Shown: in pieces, positions 13,401-25,400 of the stretch
Numbering within the stretch: position 1 is the stretch's first letter
Layout: every line of letters begins with the position of its first letter
NCBI RefSeq assembly: GCF_020497125.1
Contig: NC_059075.1
Coordinates: 63,259,321 to 63,323,320 of the forward strand
From: Mauremys mutica
Lineage: Eukaryota > Chordata > Testudines > Geoemydidae
DNA length: 64,000 nucleotides
Direction of reading: 5' to 3'
Program-made: the position numbers and the translations under genes
The notes under the pieces: generated by a model
Seen by the model: the letters and a program-made list of their open reading frames with translations, nothing else
What the model was told of the DNA's origin: nothing
The model's database searches: none

Positions 13401-16400
13401 ACAAAATGTATCGTAGTCTTGTAAATGGGGTGAGCATAAGGGAACAGACTGTCACAGAGGGCAAACTCATTTTATGTTGAAGTGATTGTGAAAAAGAAAA
13501 CCAGAAAGAATATTGCAAAAAGATTAAATTCAAGGAGATTGGATCGTAGGGCACAGGGCTCAAGAACTGAAGGAGGCATTAACAAGCTCAAGACTCCTAT
13601 AAGGGTTGGAGACTCTCGGAAGCTTATCCATTGCCTGGCTTGTCCTGGGAGCTCAGGATCAAATATGCCAAAATAGTATCTGTAGTGCTTTGTGAGTTTT
13701 CAAGATCTTTTTGTGCAGTACCAAGTCAAGTGTTGTCCTTCTATAAGGCATTTGATTTGGTACTGTCATTTTGATTAAAAAACTAGACTGTAAAATTAAC
13801 TTGGCACACATTAAATGGATTAAAAGCTGTCTGGGAGGTCTCAAAATGTAACTGTAAATGAGGAATCGTGATCAAGCAGCTGTGTTTCCAGTGGGTTCCT
13901 GCAAGGCTAGGTTCTTGGCTCTACATTATTTAATGACCTGACCTTCAGTGACCTGGAAGAAAACCTCAGGTCATCACCAATAAAGTTTGCAGATGATGCA
14001 CAAATTGAGGAAGTGGCAAATAATGAAGAGGGCAGGTCACTAGATCAGCGCAATCTGGATCACTTGATAAATGGGGCATAAGAAAACTATGTGTTTTAAT
14101 ACCGCTAAATGTATATATCTAGGAACAAAGAACATAGGCTATATTTAGAGGATGGGGACTCCATCCTGGGAAGCAGTGACTCTGAAAAAGATTTGGGGTG
14201 GGAGTATGGTGGATAATCAGCTGAACATGAGCTCCCAGTGTGATGGTGTGGCCCAAAATGCTAATGCAATCCTGGAGATGCAGAAACAGGAGGATCTTGC
14301 ATAGGAGCACAGAGGTTATTTTACCCCTATGTCTGGCACTGGCGTGACTACTACTGGAATACTGTGTCCAGTTCTGGTGTCCATAATTTAAGACGAATAA
14401 ACAGGAGAGGATTCAGAGAGGAGCCACAAGAATGATTAAAGGATTAGAAAACATGTCTTATAGTAGTAATAGACTCAAAGAGGACAATCTAGCTTAACAA
14501 GGAACAGGTTAAGGTGGTGACTTGATTAGTCTGTAAATATCTAGACAGGGAACAAATATTTAACAGGCTTTTCAATCTAGCAGAGAAAGATATAACAAGA
14601 TCCAATGGCTGGAAGCTGAAGCTAGACAAATTCAGACAGGTAATAAGGTGGACATTTTTAACAATGAGAATAATTAACCATTGGAACAACTTACCGAGGG
14701 TTGTGGTGGACGTATGTGTTGCGTCAGGAGCTCAGACTAGATGATTACAATTGTCCCTTCTGGCCTTGGAATCTATGCTGCTCTTTTGTGCTGCAGCAGA
14801 ACACGGTAGTGTTCCACCAGAGCATCCATTCTTCCAGGTTCACAGGCCTGGCCCAAACCTGAAGTGTTTTTTGGTCCACATTCCATCTACGTTCAACAAC
14901 ATATCAAGTAAATAATGCATCTCAAGAGAATACATGTGTATCACTCATAAATAACATGTTCTGTAAACAAGCACAGTTGGCTATGTTAGATTTGCCTATT
15001 TTTATACATGTAGGAAAATCAAGAGGATCTGGGTCTCTGGCAGGAGGAATTTGGCAGTTTTTTAGACATCAAAGCTAATGGTAAGATTAAGCCTAGAATT
15101 GAAAACAACTTTACCAGTTTGCATAAGTATGTGCTCATCCATATTTCTGTCTGCCTTTTTGTTTAACTACTTAATGGTTATCCATCTCACTCTTTTTCTC
15201 CTACTGGAAGGCTCAAAGGGTACATTAATAATAAATATGATAAATGGACTATAGACCTCTCTAGGTCACTAGTTCAATTCCAGCCTAAATTAGTAATGAA
15301 CAAATTCATAACAACCTGTTGTGTTCTACATTAAATGAGTGGGTTAACGCAATCCATTTCCTAAGGGGCCAGACTCTGCATGACATAAAACATTATCACA
15401 TAAGCCTTTATCACAGTGGGCACTAAGTTAGCAGACCCAGTAGAGAGGCTGACAATTGTTTGGCCCTGCAATGCAATCCACAAAGGTATTTAGGTGCCTA
15501 AGTCCTATTTTTAGGCACCACTGTGATCCACAAAACTCCCACTCAGTTGCCACCTATCCCTGTAGATGCCTAAGTTTTTTACCTGTGGGCATGCATGCTG
15601 CAGCCTCATGCTACGTGCCCATATGCCTATCTTCTGCCTGAGCATGCACACTGCTGCCTCATGATAGGTGTCGAGGTGTTTGGCTCCTGTGTAAGCCCCA
15701 GAGCAATTTACAAACTGGGAAAGAGAGACATTCAGCTGTCTAAGTCCCATACAGGAGCCCAGATCCAGTAGGCATGCTCAGAAGCTGCAGGATTGGGCCC
15801 TGCCGCTTAGTTCACACAAAACAGCTGGCAGGGAGGGGAAGAAGAGGAAGGGTAGCTCCCTTATAACTGTTAGCCTGGTGGATAGGGTACTCATCTCTGG
15901 TTAACCGCTGGTTCAAGCTCCCCTTCATCCTGGGGGGGAGAAGGAATTTGAACAGGGATCAGCCCCCTCTGTGGGAAGGGCCCTAGGCAATGGAATATTC
16001 TGATATAGGGCTCCTTTGGTCTCGCCTATTTAAATTGTTCCACTTTAATTGAACTATTATGTAAAAATTGGGCCAGAGAAAGAGTTAGAATGACTGTATG
16101 GCCTAGTGCTTAGAGCACTCACCTGAACGTGGACAATCCCTGGTCAAATTCCTTCTCTCGCTTAGGAGGAGAGGGAACTCAAACCAGAGATCTTTTACAT
16201 CCTGAGTGAGCACCCTATCTACTAGGCTAAAGGTTGCAAGGGAGATCCTGCACGCAGCTGTTTTGTTGTGGGCCCCACACATGACTTACGGGGATGAATA
16301 CCTATCTTCCCTGGTTTGTGGATTACTAGCAGGGCAAGGCACATCCCTGCAGCCCAGACTTAGGTGCCTATCTCCATGAGAGGGGCAAGACTTTGGATAG

Positions 16401-19400
16401 CCCCCACCTTTGGCCTCATCTCCCATTGGCTAGGTTAGGCAACGCCCCACCTACCACACTGGTTTTGTGGATTGCAGTCTAAGGTGCCTCTCATTCACTG
16501 TGTAGGATCCCAGGCTCCTAACTCATGCTTTGTGGATTGCAGTGTTCTTCCTGTGATTTGCCACGCCCCTAAAAGTTAGGAGCCATGATGCTCACCATCA
16601 CAATGTCTAAGTCTTTTTGTGGATCTGGGCCATGGAAACTAAATTGCTATAACATCCCTTCTATAAAAGTTGTCTAGGTGATGGTTGAGGAGGCACACAG
16701 GTGGCACAGTGTGGGGAAGCTCTAGCGCGGCCACACTAAACACATTAAATCGGTGGTGTGCGTCCATGGTCCGTGGCTAGCGTCGATTTCTGGAGCGTTG
16801 CACTGTGGGTAGCTATTCCCTAGCTATCCCATAGTTCCCGCAGCCTCCCCCGCCCCTTGGCATTTCCGGGTTGAGATCCCAGTGCCTGATGGGGCAAAAA
16901 TCATTTTCGCGGGTGGTTCTGGGTACAGCCTCACCCCTCCCTCCCTCCCTGACAGCGGCAGACAACCGTTTCGCGCCTTTTTTGCTTGGTGAACCGTGCA
17001 GACGCCATAGCACAGCAAGCATGGACCCTGCTCAGCTCCATACCGCAATCGTGGATGTTTTAAACACCTCGCGCACTCTCGTGCAGTATATGCTGAACCA
17101 GGACCTTCGAACCGAGGCGAGTAAGAGGCGGATACGGCAGCGCGGCGATGACAGTGATGAGGACGTGGACACAGAATTATCTCAAACCGCGGGCCCCGGC
17201 GCTTTGGAGATCCTGATGGTAATGGGGCAGATTCTATCCATTGAACGCCGATTTTGGGCCCGGGAAACAAGCACTGACTGGTGGGACCACATTGTGTTGC
17301 AGGTGTGGGACGATTCCCAGTGGCTGCGAAACTTTCACATGCGTAAGGGCACTTTCATGGAACTTTGTGACTTGCTTGCCCCTGCCCTGAAACGCCATAA
17401 TACCAAGATGAGAGCAGCCCTCACAGTAGAGAAGCGAGTGGCGATAGCCCTGTGGAAGCTTGCAACGCCAGACAGCTACCGGTCAGTCGGGAATCAATTT
17501 GGAGTTGGAAAATCTACTGTGGGGGCTGCTGTGATGCAAGTAGCCAAAGCAATCACTAAGCTGCTGCTACGAAAGGTTGTGACTCTGGGAAACGTGCAGG
17601 CCATAGTGGATGGCTTTGCTGCAATGGGATTCCCTAACTGTGGGGGGGCGATAGATGGAACCCATATCCCTATCTTGGCACCGCAGCACCAGGGCACCCA
17701 GTACGTAAACCGGAAGGGGTACTTTTCAATGGTGCTGCAAGCACTGGTGGATCACAAGGGACGTTTCACAAACATCCACGCGGGATGGCCAGGGAGGGTT
17801 CATGACGCTCGCGTATTCAGAAGCACTACTCTGTTTAAACGGCTGCAGCAAGGGACTTACTTCCCAGACCAGAAAATAACAGTTGGGGATGTTGAAATGC
17901 CTGTCATTATCCTGGGGGACCCAGCCTACCCCTTGATGCCATGGCTCATGAAGCCATACACAGGCAGCCTGGACAGTGGTCAGGATCTGTTCAATTACAG
18001 GCTGAGCAAGTGCAGAATGGTGGTGGAATGTGCATTTGGCCGTTTAAAGGCGCGCTGGCGCACATTACTGACTCGCTCAGACCTCAGCCAAACCAATGTC
18101 CCCTATGTTATTGCTGCTTGCTGTATTCTCCACAATCTCTGTGAGAGTAAGGGGGAGACCTTTATGGCGGGGTGGGAGGCTGAGGCAAATCACCTGGCCG
18201 CTGATTACGCGCAGCCAGACACCAGGGAGATTAGAAGAGCACACCAGGAAGCGGTGCGCATCAGAGAAGCTTTGAAAACGAGCTTCATCAATGGCCAGGG
18301 TACAGTGTGACTGCTGTGTTTGTTGATGAACACCCAACCCCCTTGATTGACTCAGTCCCTGTAAGCAACTCCCCCTCCCCCTTCGAGTACAGCTTACTTA
18401 TGCAAATAAAGTCACTCTCATTTAAAAAGCATGAATTCTTTATTGATTCATTATAAAAAGAGGGAGAGAAGTAAGGGTGTGCTTTGGGAGGAGGAAAGGA
18501 GGGATGGAGAAGGCCATTAAAAAAAAATTCAGAGTAACGGCATCCTTCTGGTTGGGCTGTCCACGGGGGTGGAGTGGGCGGGTGCACGGAGCCTCCCCCC
18601 ACGCGTTCTTACACGTCTGGGTGAGGAAGCTAAGGAACATGGTGAGGGGGGAGGGTGGTTATACAGGGGCTGCAGCGGCACTCTGTGATCCTGCTGCCGT
18701 TCCTGAAGCTCCACAAGACGCCGGAGCATGTCAGTTTGATCACGCAGCAGCCCCAGAGTTGCATCCCGCCACCGCTGATCTTCCTGCCGCCACCGCTGAT
18801 TTTCCTGCCGGTCTTCCTGCCGCCACTTCTCATCTCGGTTGTCCCTCCTGTCCTCACGTTCATCCCTCCTGTCCTCACGTTCACTGGCCTCTTTCCTGTA
18901 ATTTGAAACCACGTCCTTCCACTCATTCAGATGAGCTCTTTCATTGCATGTAACTTCCATAATATCCGAGAACATCTCATCTCGCGTCTTCTTTTTCCTC
19001 CGCCTTATCTGTGCTAGCCTTTGGGATGGAGGAGGGACGCTTGAAAAATTTGCAGCTGCATGAGGGAGATAAATATTTAGAAAGATACATTTTACAGAAC
19101 AATGGTTATACTCTTTCACAGTGAAAAGCACTATTCACGTTACATAGCACATGTGATTTCCCTACAAGGTCGCATTTTTCATCTTAATAGTGACTGCTTG
19201 CATCTCTGGGGTTACAGATCTCAGACACAGGTCCAGGCATCAGGATTCAGCTTGCATGCGGCCATGGTAAGCCACTGTCTCAGTGATTTACCCCTCCCCC
19301 CCCCTCCCCCCGCTTCGCTACGTGCAGGAAAGTGTTTTTTTTAAGCTGCTGCATTCCACGAACCCAGTAGAAAAATGGCCACCCCCCTTACTTAAATTCC

Positions 19401-22400
19401 TGATTTTTAACCAGGTTATCCTGAACGATATCACTTTGCTGAGGATAACAGAACAAGATAAAGAGCGGATGCTTCTTGAATGCCAGCAGTCACCGGGACC
19501 ATACGCTGCTATGCTTTGCCACACAATGATACCTGATTACTTGCTACATGCATGGCATGGTAAAGTGTCCTACCATGGTGGGCGGAACAAGGATGCCTTG
19601 CCCAGAAACCTTCTGCAAAGGCTTCTGGAGTACCTACAGGAGCGCTTCATCGAGATGTCCCTGGAGGATTTCCTCTCAATCCCCGGACATGTTAACAAAC
19701 TTTTCTAAGTAACTATACTGTCTGCGAATGCATCCCAAGTCCTCAGGGCAAATCAATCATTAAAAAAGGCTTGCTTAAAAAACACTGTTTGCTATTTGCA
19801 AAGGTACACTCACCAGAGCTCCCTTCTAGGGCGTCATTCTCTGGAATAGTTGCTTGTGAGGGCTGGGAGCAGGGTAATTCCGTCAGGGTGATAAAGCTCC
19901 TGGCTCACGGAGTGCTGTGTGCTCTCTGCGAGGTCTTCCTCTTCTTCTTCCTCTTCATCTTCCCCGTCTGCATAATCCTCAGACATGGCAGAGATTACAA
20001 CCCCCACCTCGGAATCCACGGTCAGGGGTGGGGTACTTGTGGCGCAGCCCCCTAAAATTGCATGCAGCTCAGCATAGAAGCGGCATGTTTTTCGACCTGC
20101 CCCGGACCTTCCGTTTGCTTCTTTGGTTTTCTGGTAGGCTTGTCTGAGCTCCTTAACTTTCACTCTGCACTGCACTGAGTCCCGGCTGTGGCCTTTATCC
20201 GTCATAGCCTTAGAAATTCTTTCAAATACTTTTTCATTTCGTCTTTTGGAACGCAGTTCTGTTAGCACTGAATCCTCTCCCCATATAGCGATCAGATCCA
20301 GTACCTCCCGAGCGGTCCATGCTGGGGCTCTTTTTCGATTCTCAGGAGACTGCATTGTTAACTGTGCTGATGAGCTGTGCGTGGTCACCTGTGATGATGA
20401 GCTCTCCACGCTGTCGAAGCAGGAAATGAATTTCAAAAGTTCGCGGGGCTTTTCCTGTCTACCTGGCCAGTGCATCCGAGTTGAGAATGCTGTCCAGAGC
20501 GGTCAGTGGTGCACTGTGGGATAGCTCCCGGAGGCCAATACCGTCGATTGCGGCCACACTAACCCTATTCCGATATGTTAATACCGATATTAGCGCTACT
20601 CCTCTCGTCGGGCAGGAGTACAGAAACCGATTTAAAGAGCCATTAAAATCGATATAAGGTGCCTCCTAGTGTGGACGGTTGTGGCGTTAAATCGGTTTTA
20701 CGCTCCTAAAACCGATTTAAACGCCTAGTGTAGACCAGGCCTCTCACTCCTGTTGCCTGTGCTGTAACTGTTCTGTGGACACAAAGAGAATTTCAGTCTC
20801 CAGGACTTGCAACCCAAAATCTTTCAAAGGCACAAAGATCAATATACAATGATTTTGTTTGGTTGGCTAAAGCTCTTCTAAGAAGTGATTAAAGTCCCAT
20901 ATCTTATTAGGGTGACCAGACGTCCCAATTTTATTGGGACTGTCCCGATATTTACTTGTTTGTCCCGCATCCTGACCAATGTTCGGTCAAGACACGAATT
21001 GTCCCGATATTTTGCACTCCGGCACACAGGCGGAAGGGGCTTGTGCCCCCAACTCAGCCCTGGCCCTGCCCCGACTCCGCCCCCTTCCTGCCCCATTGGA
21101 TCCCTCCCCAAATCCCTGCCCTGGCCCCGCCTCTTCCCCAAGCACACCACATTCCTCCTCTTCCCCCCTCCCTCCCTCCCTCCCAGGCTTGCACGAATCA
21201 GCGGCGCAAGCGCTGGGAGGGAGTGGGGAGAAGCAGGATGCAGCAGCCTGCTCAGGGGAGGCGGAGGTGAGCTGGTGTGGTGGGGGGGCGGGGCGGGGCG
21301 GGGAGCTGTTGGTGGGGGCTCAGCCCCCACCAATTTATTTTTTATTTTTTTTTGGGTGCTCCACTGGCAACACACACACACACGTGTCCTGATATTTCAT
21401 GTCTCTCCTCTGGTCACCCTATATCTTATCCTTGGTGAAATGTAAAACCTGTTCAGATTGAAAGAATGTTGCATGAACTGGTATAAAATACTTAAGGCTG
21501 CATTTCTGTAACAGCTGCCACTGAAGTCATGGGTTCTCTAGGGAATAAAGTCCATACTGTCAGATTTTTGTGTGTGTGTCATTCTGAAGTAACCCCATTT
21601 ACTTCGTTGGGGTTGCTCTGGATTTACACAGATAAAAGAAAATGATTTAGCTGACAGAGTTGATATGGCTTGTTTAAGACGTGTGTGCTCTGTGGCTGCC
21701 TTTCCTGAGGCTGAAACTGGAAAGCAGTGCTGGGAAAGAGGCAGCACTGGCTTTCTTCACCTTGTTGCACTGCTTCTGCCACAGGGCAGAGCTTGCAGGA
21801 ATTGGGATAGAAATTGTAAACTGTTTTATTACATAATAAAGAATAGTTTGATTAAAAATAAAGTAACCAGCAAGTTTTGGCATTTTTTACTATAAATTCA
21901 TTCTTTTTGCCCTTCATGATTTGATCAAAATTTATAAACAACAAATTTACAAACAAGTACCCCTAGAAAACTTTCCCATATAGTAAGTATATAATAATGG
22001 CGGTGAATCTCAAATCAAGTTTGAAGCAATAGGTAAACAGAACATTTTTATAGTTAGTATGTTCTGATCTATTTCTTAAAGTTAGGCCATGATAAGAGCA
22101 GAACTCAGGGCTGTTGTATTTTAATACTGTTCCTACAGGTCCGAGTTCCATAGGCTTGGATTTTTCTTTGCATGGATGTGAACATGTCTATGGAATACCA
22201 GAGCATGCAGAAACACTTCTCCTCAAAAACACCAGGTAAAAGAGTAGCAGATTTTCATCTAAAGAGGGCTGTAATTGAGACTTTGGGGATAATTAGGCGG
22301 GGTAGCACATCTGAAACTTGAAGATCCAATGGGAACAAGTGCCGGTGATCTTTGTCCTGATGTTAACTTTGAACATTTAGATTTGCACTTAACTGAGCAC

Positions 22401-25400
22401 ACCAGATTGTTGTTCGGATGGCCATTGCGAGTCATAACAGACATATTAATGGTGTGATGTGAGGAAATCCAAGACTAAGTGAGCACAAGGAGTGGTTACT
22501 GCAACTTAGGTGTTAAGTGGATTGGTGAATAACTAAATAAAACTTTTTAAGTCCTGTAATGGAGAAGCCATAAAGTTTTCCAGATGATTTAATTCAAACA
22601 AGGCCTGAGATGTGTATGACATATCAGTACAGTACACGATACATCTTGTGTTTTGTTCTAATGGTAGCAACACATAAAATGATGGCATCTGTTCCCAAGG
22701 AGTAGGCTGCTCTGCTTCCAACTCCACAGTGCTGCCCCTGACTCTTCCTGTTCTCTATTATGTTTCTGTGCAGCCAATTCTGCATGAGTATTTCTCAGGT
22801 TTAAACAGAATATACTTTACTGAAATGCATAAAAGAGCAGCTCCAGACAGCTCTATGGGATTTAAGCAGAAAAATGGGGAAGGTGAGTGTTAATAGTGTA
22901 AGGATGAGACCACATCAGAAGCAGTGTCATTGACAGCAAGAGATGTAATTTGATACAGCTAGCTTCGAGCAAAGCGATAGAAATGGTCATCCATGCCACA
23001 TGTCGTATCTTGCTGATAAATGATAGACCGTAATAAAGAATACACCATATTAATCCCTGCTGTAACACCTTTGAGTTCAGTAGAGTTACAGCAGAGTTTA
23101 ACTTAGTCCAGTGAGTAATTATTACAAGTAATGTTTGTTTGTTCATTCCAGTGACGATGATGCCTACCGGCTTTTTAACTTGGATGTCTATGGACACAAG
23201 ATCCATGACAAAATGGGCATTTATGGTTCAGTGCCCTTTCTGTTAGCACATAAACCTAACAGAACTTCTGGGATCTTCTGGCTGAATTCCTCAGAAACTC
23301 TAGTGGAGATTAATACAAAAGCTGTAATGGAGGTGAGAGATGCATGATATTGTGCCCAGGAGTTCAATAAGAAATTAAAATACACCTGAACAGGGCAATC
23401 TGATAATGTAACTTCATGTTCACCTTTTGCCTCAGTGAATCAGGAATTGTAACTCTCTTTTCTCTCCCTCCTCATTTATTTTAGTGAACTTTAGACATGA
23501 TCACAAGGGTGCGTTTTTCAGAAAAGATGCAGGAGTCACATAATAAATTTCGTATAAGAAAAGAAAATTTTGAAGTACTTCAAATCCTGCAAGAGAAATC
23601 CACATAAATAGATATCCAGCACAATCAAGTGCAGAAAACATATTGAGCATTTTTTAAGGTAGCATTTACCAAACCATGGAAATTAGAAGTTCTTGGTATT
23701 TTTCCCCTCCCCAATACTTCATGTGATATATTGTTGATATTCAGGGAACAAGGATCAGAGAGAACTATTGAGGTCTGGACAATCAATGGAGAGATTGTAA
23801 AATTAATCTTTGTTAGAGAAAGGGCTTCAGATTCTCCTTTCTGTTTCTTTCGAAGCATGTACCATCCAGATCCCCTCCAGACATAACTAAGCAGAGAGTG
23901 GTGCCTCAAACTGATGTGCGCTGGATGTCAGAAAGTGGAATAATTGATGTTTTCCTCCTAATGGGACCCACCCCTTTTGATATCTTCAAGCAATATGCAC
24001 AATTGACAGGTATTATCTTGTATCAGTGAAGAAATAGCATTGTACATTCATCACTGAGGTTCTCTGTCATCACCTAAATAATGTGGAACAATTACCTGCT
24101 GGACATATTGTATCAAAAAGTGGACTAATGTTTACTTATCTCATTGAGTGCAGTAGGACAGCCATTCCCAAAATGTGGTTTACAGAGCACTTATTGGTGT
24201 TTTGTGGAGAGATGGCTTTCATCCTTGTTTTCAGCAGCATCTACAGGTGTTCAGGCTTGGCCTCTAAAAGTAACTGGAAATGTGAAGCCAATCTATTTGT
24301 TACTACTTGAGGCTGCTCTTTCATGAGGGAAGAGAGGAAACAGGAGACAATCCTAGAGAGTGGTGCTACCAAGCACCAGTGGGAGAAAGGAATGAAGCAA
24401 CTGGATAGTACCTCTAAGGGAGCAGGAGGAGGAGATGGTAGCTGGCCAGTGTGTCCATGAGAGAAGGTAGCAAAGTGACAGGAAAGAAAGTTCAAGGTGA
24501 AAGGAGAAGAAAGAGGCCAGGTGGCAAAGAGTCATTGGCAAGGGGAGACAGAAGAGCAAAAGTGCAGACAGGGTGACTAACTTTTTTATAAAGGAAAAAT
24601 TACCTACTACACTATAGGCAGTGTTGTTGTAGCCATGTTGGTGCCTGGATATTAGAGAGACAAGATGAGTGAGGTAATATGTTTTATTGGAACAACTTCA
24701 GGTGTGGAAAAAGAGCTTTGTGAGGTAAGCTCAAAAGCTTGGTGAAAGAGACAACAGAAGTTGGTCCAATAAAAGGTATAACCTCACCCACCTTGTCTTA
24801 CTACATTTAAGACAGTTAAGAGCACACAAACTTTCCTAATGTTACTTTTCCACATAAGCAATTGCCACGGGGATATTATTGGATCATGAATAGGAGGGGA
24901 AGTGGACCTTTTGGTCATAAATGGGAGGGTAAATAGTTTACAAGACCATCTCTCAAAGCTGAGGCCCACACTATGAAAAAGTTTCAAAAAAATCTGACCC
25001 TCTGGTTTCACAGTATTGTTGCACCTAAGGAACTGGTTTTATTTTCTATTACTAAGCAAATATTAATTTCTGCTCAAGTGCCAGAGTTAGGGGAATTACA
25101 AATCATTCTTGAGGTGAACTGGTAGGAAGATTACAATGGCCTTCTCCACTAAGCCTGATCTTGTTAGTTATTCATGTCAATGAAAATTAAATTCATCCAC
25201 AATATTTTTAAAACGTCAAGAAAAATTTTAGCATGGAGAGTAATAATGGTCACTAGAATAGCACTGCATTATTATGCCACCCTGTAACAGTATGTTTTCT
25301 CACCTATATGATATAATAATTACAGCAGCTTCTGCTAAAGTTAAGCCTGTCCATAATTTTTGTTATGATCTTAGTTTCTGGTGTTACAAACTCAAAATGT

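Larger units (their letters stand above)
11282..13456 (-). mobile_element. LTR (family A) copy 1, interrupted by LTR B
   Basis: LTR-like sequence in minus orientation ending (on +) at TGTCACA, 13450-13456, with a degenerate start near 11282. Minus-strand AATAAA at 12773-12778. It is colinear with copy 2 at 26585-29111 through shared segments such as acacactggtttag and tttattaactacagaaagat. Excluding the nested LTR it is about 1.07 kb. No retroviral genes are present in the window. Confidence 0.7.
16700..20746 (+). mobile_element. PIF/Harbinger DNA transposon in GANC intron
   Basis: A roughly 4-kb element with two convergent genes, the standard PIF/Harbinger arrangement: a DDE transposase on + and a Myb/SANT-like gene on -. 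Subterminal motifs such as GCGGCCACACTAA recur near both ends (about 16727 and 20550). The right end carries repeated AAATCGGTTT and finishes at gtgtagaccaggcc near 20746. The left end is diverged or truncated relative to the right, so the left boundary is approximate and no clean 3-bp target duplication was fixed. CpG-rich coding parts contrast with the AT-rich host intron. Confidence 0.85.

Noticed and set aside
16824..17270. Minus-strand frame of 148 codons
   Set aside because: Antisense shadow of the Harbinger transposase start.
20885..21445. Long frames on both strands (up to 186 codons)
   Set aside because: They lie in the interior of a hAT element with exact 8-bp duplications. The CpG and C-rich composition creates chance frames, and no protein family is recognisable.
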